Origin: a virus
Direction: 5' to 3' (one strand)
DNA length: 23,003 nt
IMG/VR virus record: IMGVR_UViG_3300021470_000006
Span: 1 to 23,003 of that record
Of the stretch, positions 20,401 to 23,003 are shown one piece after another. The translations under genes were made by a program, and so were the position numbers. The notes under the pieces were generated by a model that saw nothing but the letters and a program-made list of their open reading frames with translations, was not told the origin of the DNA and made no database searches. The stretch's first letter is position 1; every line of letters begins with the position of its first letter.

Positions 20401-20546
20401 GCTGCAAACTCGCTCTGCGACGCGGCGGTGCGCTTCGCCGACGCTGCAAAGTTGCCGAACCCGCTGACGGATTGACCGATGGCACCAAGCAAGCCCGACG
20501 CCGATGCCGTGAACGTCGCCCTGACCGAACCAATTGCGTCAGCCAT
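17397..20546 (-). CDS. Tail tape measure protein (1049 aa)
   Basis: Sets tail length and is ejected ahead of the DNA. It is long, alanine-rich and helical, with no stop. The N-terminal 340 residues are coiled repeats, including a 56-residue repeat in tandem (231-286 and 287-342). Hydrophobic segments at about 418-440 (APQLMVIGAIITAVVVGA) and 648-684 may insert in membranes. The region 700-1000 is charged coiled coil (EKQKQLKDAEAERQKQ). By the usual rule of about 0.15 nm per residue, the tail would be around 155 nm. The ATG at 20546 overlaps the frameshift gene stop. No lysozyme or peptidase motif is visible. Confidence 0.93.
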   Translation of the reverse strand: MADAIGSVRATFTASASGLLGAIGQSVSGFGNFAASAKRTAASQSEFAAKMATLAAGLANGTTSVDSFGTSYGRLQTRFKTTVSEADRIKSGLEALRGSQAAAGMSAEQLAEAEGHVVAAAKAATPALERLRSGLAENRADFLSGKVSAEQYRNAIATLPGAINGTETDQQKFNRVLQESRAIMAGSEPATAKYEAQLRSLDAALEMGIVDDENYAASVEHVRAAMAAADPAAQALAAAMERGKSVTQANLTEQEKYDQELASLKTMLEQGAISQETFTRATQAADPAVKALAAAMERGKAVTQSNLTATERYDQELAELKTMLSQGAISQETFARASKKAEDALAGTVPQAQTLGQAFGGMPGPIGAAARALDTFGGGMKKMMAGFSGGFGAGLKTMFSDIAGGLSNAFASGGSSLMAIAPQLMVIGAIITAVVVGATKLAAALGATGAEVERNSQLATQMGVSYQELEVIKLAAENAGMGIEDLAKATRKFSVATDAARNGAKEQAEAFAQLGISQEELQSSSPEQLIEKAANALNGMEDSAHRNALALKLFGKGGADAIAGLAGLDEARAQIDLLGGTMSDMDVSSFQRLDDAFDATAAASSRLGKTLLAPFTDLFAGIAEGVAIAIGAFADMSAEIGPLLKSLGGIFGVAFRVAGMVIANMIRGISAILQVVVTPVAQFLEYLFKKAEAVAKFFGMSFSVPAQTGGQDTKAIEEQLEKQKQLKDAEAERQKQAIDRAKSIKEGLLSPYEKMTAQVHELYELERQGLLTAEQRAEAANKITDAYVAQTPAGMALKKIQEDQKKASEDITAEIKKSAGAGKELGAAALLAKVEFATAAQEIKDKLDKGLIDPDAARAQMAEAADAMNEELKRVGDDMKFAEKIRDSLKTEGAKIAEELKAIDDNGTLTDDEKKKAKEQVRKKAADSLPGGGEKSPADKFREDRAKLQDALNNGVIDPAQFKERVGTLRTELESSVDDIAEKTEKNNAPDRRANQAVSVNSSEGASTFFRLLRGQDDPTKKQLAEMKKQSRLLESVVTVLSEEEVVKI
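19521..19856 (-). repeat. Tandem 168-bp repeat in tape measure gene
   Basis: Two in-frame units (19689-19856 and 19521-19688), each coding 56 residues with the signature LAAAMERGK...YDQEL...LKTML-x-QGAISQETF. By eye the protein copies agree at 42 of 56 positions. A degenerate unit precedes them (YEAQLRSLDAALEMGIVDDENY), and further relics lie near residues 845 and 940. Confidence 0.8.
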
Positions 20547-20880
20547 CGCCGCCCTCCGGTGTCAACGGCTGGAATAGCCCGCCGAGTTTCAGCAACTCTT
20601 TTTGAATGTCCGCCTGATCCATCGGCCGGTCGTAATACACCGGCATAAAGTTCCGCTCGTCAACGTCTTTCGCTCCAGCCGTCCACGCCATCACGCTGGC
20701 AATCGTCGCCGTCTGCCGCCAACTCTGCCCCCACGGCTCGTGAATGTAGTACCCCTGCCACTCCGCGAGTTCAGCAGCGTCGCATCGCTGAAGCAGTTCC
20801 TTCACCGTGCAGCCCAGTGCCAGGGCGAGACGGAAATAAAACTTGCGTGAGACGTGGCCCTCTCGCGGAGGGCGGTCTAG
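20539..20880 (-). CDS. Tail assembly chaperone, frameshift extension
   Basis: This -1 frame has no start of its own that is likely to be used; it is read by frameshifting from the gene at 20877-21221. From the junction codon at 20880 the product continues LDRPPREGHVSRKFYFRLALALGCTVKELLQ, then LAEWQGYYIHEPWGQSWRQTATIASVMAW, which matches the T part of lambda-type G/GT chaperones (a 'FRLA...LG-T-V-EL...EW-x-x-YY-x-x-EPWG' pattern). The whole fusion would be about 227 residues. A GTG at 20805 gives a shorter stand-alone frame, but it would cut the domain. It overlaps the tape measure start by eight bases. Confidence 0.85.
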   Translation of the reverse strand, partial: LDRPPREGHVSRKFYFRLALALGCTVKELLQRCDAAELAEWQGYYIHEPWGQSWRQTATIASVMAWTAGAKDVDERNFMPVYYDRPMDQADIQKELLKLGGLFQPLTPEGGDG

Positions 20881-20886
20881 TTTTTT
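20857..20886 (-). promoter_or_regulatory. Programmed -1 ribosomal frameshift signal
   Basis: Slippery heptamer A AAA AAC (20886-20880), in phase with the upstream gene and directly before its TAG stop. A six-base spacer follows, then a perfect GCCCTC/GAGGGC stem (20868-20873 with 20857-20862) with a five-base loop. After a -1 slip the frame is open to the end of the downstream gene. Confidence 0.88.
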
Positions 20887-21221
20887 GCTGCTTCCTCCAC
20901 CGTGCCCGACTCAAAGCCGTTGAGCCGCATGCACTGCTTGAAAAGCCGCTCAATGACCAGTGCCGACTTCTCGCCGAGCGCGGCAAGTTCCGTGTCGTCG
21001 AACAGCGGCTTGCCGTCAACGTCGCACAGGCAACGCCGCAGCATCTTCAGTTTGTATTGCGGCAGCAGCTTGTCCTCGGTGGACTGCCACTCCCGCTCAA
21101 ACGACTCGCGCTCGGTGCCGCTCATCACGCGGAGCAGAACGGAGTCGCCCCACTCAGGCACGTCGATGTCTTTCGTCAAGCGATCATCAACGGCAAGAAT
21201 CTGTGCTTTGGAAAGTGCCAT
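20877..21221 (-). CDS. Tail assembly chaperone (114 aa)
   Basis: Matches the G-type tail chaperone: DIDVPEWGDSVLLRVMSGTERESFEREWQ, then LKMLRRCLCDVDGKPLFDDTELAALGEKSALVIERLFKQCMRLNGF. It binds the tape measure protein and brings tail-tube subunits to it. Position between the tube genes and the tape measure is as expected. The end carries the slippery sequence. AGAGG lies eight bases upstream of the ATG at 21221. Confidence 0.88.
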   Translation of the reverse strand: MALSKAQILAVDDRLTKDIDVPEWGDSVLLRVMSGTERESFEREWQSTEDKLLPQYKLKMLRRCLCDVDGKPLFDDTELAALGEKSALVIERLFKQCMRLNGFESGTVEEAAKN

Positions 21222-21239
21222 GCGTACTACCTCTGTGTG

Positions 21240-21602
21240 TTATTGCCACGACCTGCGGAAAGTGTAGCTCACGCGCATAAGGTCTCCGACCTTTGCGGTG
21301 CACTTCATACTCTCCATCACGGCGCAAGGAAAGTTGATCGACCATCCTTGACCGCTTGCCATCAGCGGCCCCTTGCTGCCAACGGCGGCGGTGTTAAAAA
21401 ACGTCGCAAACGCCGAGACCGACATTTTGTGGTCGCACGCCGTCTTCTCAAAGATCGGCATATACCGACCGGCCTCGTCGATGGCCCCGCTGCTCAACGG
21501 GTGAATCTCGCGCAGCGGCGAGTTGAAATCGGCGTCAATGTCGGTGATCCTGCCCAGCGTTGAGCCGTTGAACGTCAGCCAGACGCCTTGTGCTGTAATC
21601 AC
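21240..21602 (-). CDS. Tail-tube-like protein, copy 3 (120 aa)
   Basis: Starts at GTG (21602) with AGGAG nine bases upstream, part of a hairpin. The pattern GVWLTFNGSTLGRITDIDADFNSPLREIHPLSSG, with a C-terminal KVGDLMRVSYTFRRSW, parallels the two proteins encoded upstream (a 'G-x-x-x-x-x-T-x-ID' opening and 'VGD...S-x-TF' close). A third tail-tube paralog, perhaps a minor tube or cap protein, is the best reading. The match is by eye. Confidence 0.6.
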   Translation of the reverse strand: MITAQGVWLTFNGSTLGRITDIDADFNSPLREIHPLSSGAIDEAGRYMPIFEKTACDHKMSVSAFATFFNTAAVGSKGPLMASGQGWSINFPCAVMESMKCTAKVGDLMRVSYTFRRSWQ

Positions 21603-21611
21603 GTCGGCGTA

Positions 21612-21631
21612 CTCCTGTGATCAGTCAGGAG
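21612..21631 (-). promoter_or_regulatory. Hairpin pairing the ribosome binding site of the next gene
   Basis: On the mRNA, CTCCTG (21631-21626) pairs with CAGGAG (21617-21612), which holds the AGGAG of the gene starting at 21602. The stop codon of the upstream gene lies in the loop, so a terminating ribosome would open the stem. Confidence 0.55.
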
Positions 21632-21989
21632 CCCCGCCGAGCTTGAACGTCATCGAGAGCTTGACGACTTCGCCAACGGCGTACTTCACGCTGACTGCGG
21701 TGCAGACCGCGTTGCCCGACACGCTGCCAAGCGACGTGGCAAGCGCACCCTCGGCCCCAACCACGGGGTACGCCTCTGCTGACGAGTACAACGCCTCAAC
21801 CTTGACCTCGTCACCGTCAAGTAGCTGCGACGGCTCGTAGCTGCGCGGGCTTCCGTCAGCCGCCGAGAGCGTGCTGGTGTCAATCGTACCGGCGGCTCGA
21901 CTCACGTCGATGCCGGTGAGGTGCCCAATGGCACCAGCAGCAAAAGAAAACGTTGCGCCTTGGGACGATGCTACGACGGGATCAGGCAT
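21621..21989 (-). CDS. Tail-tube-like protein, copy 2 (122 aa)
   Basis: Resembles the protein from 22012-22389: SSQGATFSFAAGAIGHLTGIDVSRAAGTIDTSTLSAADGSPRSYEPSQLLDGDEVKVEALY, then ...NAVCTAVSVKYAVGEVVKLSMTFKLG. The features fit phage tail-tube folds: an Ig-like/tube beta domain beginning with a GIDVS strand and ending in a V-K-L-S-M-T-F-K strand. GAGGAG is nine bases upstream of the ATG. Major or minor status cannot be decided here. Confidence 0.7.
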   Translation of the reverse strand: MPDPVVASSQGATFSFAAGAIGHLTGIDVSRAAGTIDTSTLSAADGSPRSYEPSQLLDGDEVKVEALYSSAEAYPVVGAEGALATSLGSVSGNAVCTAVSVKYAVGEVVKLSMTFKLGGAPD

Positions 21990-22011
21990 GGTCGGAGACT
22001 CCTCAAAGAAA

Positions 22012-22389
22012 TTAGGTGGCAGAAAGCTTGAACGTCGCCGAGCCCTTGATCAGATCGCCAACCGATGCCTTGACGCTGGCCTGCGTGCAGATTGCCTTGG
22101 TGCACAGAGCCGTGTTCGCCGAAGCAAAGCTTCCGGTGAGCGTAAACGATGCCTTCGTACCGACAGCCGGCAGCGTTGCGCCGATAAAGTCGACCTTCAC
22201 TTCGGGCGAGTCAGACAGCGCGGCCTTCTTGAACAACCGCTTTTGCCCGGCCACAACGCCGAGGTGCGAGACGTCGGTCTGTGCGGCGGAGGCCGAGACG
22301 TCGATGCTCGTGATCTGAGCCGACAAACCGCTGAACGTGAAGCCAGCGGTACCCTGCGAGGACGTGACAGTGCTGGTGGTTACGGGCAT
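22012..22389 (-). CDS. Tail-tube-like protein, copy 1 (125 aa)
   Basis: The start at 22389 has AGGAG eight bases upstream; the GTG at 22398 leaves no space after that site. SSQGTAGFTFSGLSAQITSIDVSASAAQTDVSHLGVVAGQKRLF...LSDSPEVKVDFIGA...GSATFKLSA parallels the next gene along its whole length. Lying right after the tail terminator gene and before the chaperones, it is the likeliest major tail-tube protein. Confidence 0.75.
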   Translation of the reverse strand: MPVTTSTVTSSQGTAGFTFSGLSAQITSIDVSASAAQTDVSHLGVVAGQKRLFKKAALSDSPEVKVDFIGATLPAVGTKASFTLTGSFASANTALCTKAICTQASVKASVGDLIKGSATFKLSAT

Positions 22390-22404
22390 CCTTGCCACTC
22401 CTGT

Positions 22405-22842
22405 TTATTCGGTGATGCGGATCGAAAACGTCTGCGACAGTGCGTATATCGGGGTTGCCTTGCCGTCCACTGGCATCGCTACCTCGTCCGACTCAGCGGT
22501 CTGAACCACACTCATAATTGTAGAACCGTATGCGTCGCCCGTGTATGACACGAGTACGGAGAGGACTGCCGCGCCAGCCTCGCGGGCGGCGACGTAAGAG
22601 TCGGCGTAGCACTCAACTTGCAATTCGGCCTGGCTCGCGTTGGTCGCTCCGGTGAGGTCAACCGTGTCGCGGCTTGTAGAGAGTCGGCGATACACCGCAA
22701 ACGTCCGCAGCCCGTCGGCACCCAGCTTTGTCGCTCCTTGCGGAGCGAGTACGGGGTAGACCCGGTGGCCGAGCATATAGGCCGAACGTGGGTCGGTGGT
22801 CAGGAGCCAGTGCACAAACTTCTCGACAATGTTGGCGAGCAT
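22405..22842 (-). CDS. Tail terminator/completion protein (DUF3168-like, 145 aa)
   Basis: Caps the tail tube at the head end. The pattern HRVYPVLAPQGA...TFAVYRRLST...LTGATNASQAELQVECYADSYVAAREAGAAVLSVL fits DUF3168-type proteins (a 'V-Y-P-x-x-AP-Q-x-A ... Y-x-R ... V-x-x-x-x-x-Y-x-x-A' core). Position just before the tube genes is as expected. The ATG at 22842 overlaps the stop of the upstream gene (TGATG). Confidence 0.8.
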   Translation of the reverse strand: MLANIVEKFVHWLLTTDPRSAYMLGHRVYPVLAPQGATKLGADGLRTFAVYRRLSTSRDTVDLTGATNASQAELQVECYADSYVAAREAGAAVLSVLVSYTGDAYGSTIMSVVQTAESDEVAMPVDGKATPIYALSQTFSIRITE

Positions 22843-23003
22843 CAGTCCAGCCCTTTCTGACGGGCTTCGTCGATAGCACGGTCAAGCGCGACCTCAAGCT
22901 CCGCGGTGAGGATGTCGCGGCACGCGTTGGCCGTGGCGGAATACGCACGCCCAAGCGGGTGGTAGCCGCGGATGCCCTTCGCCCGCTTCGTGATCATCGG
23001 CCA
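22842..23003 (-). CDS. Partial tail-completion or head-tail protein (C-terminus)
   Basis: The last 53 residues of a gene that enters from the right edge: it ends RGYHPLGRAYSATANACRDILTAELEVALDRAIDEARQKGLD, an amphipathic helical tail. Position directly upstream of the DUF3168-like gene suggests an HK97 gp10-like protein, but the conserved part lies outside the window. The frame is open to the edge and the stop overlaps the next start. Confidence 0.55.
   Translation of the reverse strand, partial: WPMITKRAKGIRGYHPLGRAYSATANACRDILTAELEVALDRAIDEARQKGLD

Overview
The window looks like the middle of a temperate siphovirus genome, or a provirus, from a GC-rich host. Almost every gene lies on the minus strand, and genes are tightly packed with ATGA or TGATG start/stop overlaps. 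A bacterium of the Planctomycetes group is my best guess for the host. The reasons are the cysteine-rich tail-end proteins, a protein opening with a short lysine-rich stretch followed by ENCGCCGGWW, and a primase/SNF2/DUF932 replication block, all of which I associate with phage-like sequences from that group. This is inference; no host gene is present.

Right half (23003 down to about 13670, read leftwards): tail module. The order is a partial head-tail or tail-completion gene, a DUF3168-like tail terminator, three related tail-tube-like proteins, a tail assembly chaperone with a programmed -1 frameshift extension, a 1049-residue tape measure protein, and then baseplate or tail-tip proteins, two of them very cysteine-rich. 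Middle (13660 down to 9880): small accessory genes, a metallophosphoesterase, an Nmad1/DUF1599-type protein, a set of small overlapping genes with a shared repeated module, and a BPSL0761-like protein. A tyrosine integrase (8870-9739) is one of only two plus-strand genes. It is flanked by inverted repeats, a palindrome and, on the other side, two small helix-turn-helix proteins that may be excisionase or repressor-like.

Left half (8000 down to 1): early or replication-type module. Two near-identical promoter-leader units (about 110 bp, at 5481-5590 and 7685-7795) each hold a good sigma70-type promoter with a 17-bp spacer. The first-transcribed unit drives an amidoligase and a class II glutamine amidotransferase. 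This pair is predicted to make or transfer amide bonds and is the most likely 'system' in the window. Further left are small genes, DUF932, a SNF2-family helicase whose motif order looks rearranged, two conserved phage proteins, and the start of a bifunctional primase/polymerase.

An unusual regulatory layer runs through the left half. A 15-base box (consensus TGATTRTTCGGATAC) occurs six times ahead of genes, and in five of the six its first three bases are the TGA stop codon of the gene before. It is often followed by a GC-rich hairpin and a short ACAACA-type leader. Terminator-like hairpins also sit in gene leaders with no room for a promoter behind them. No terminase, portal, capsid or lysis gene, tRNA or CRISPR array was seen; the head genes are presumably beyond the right edge.
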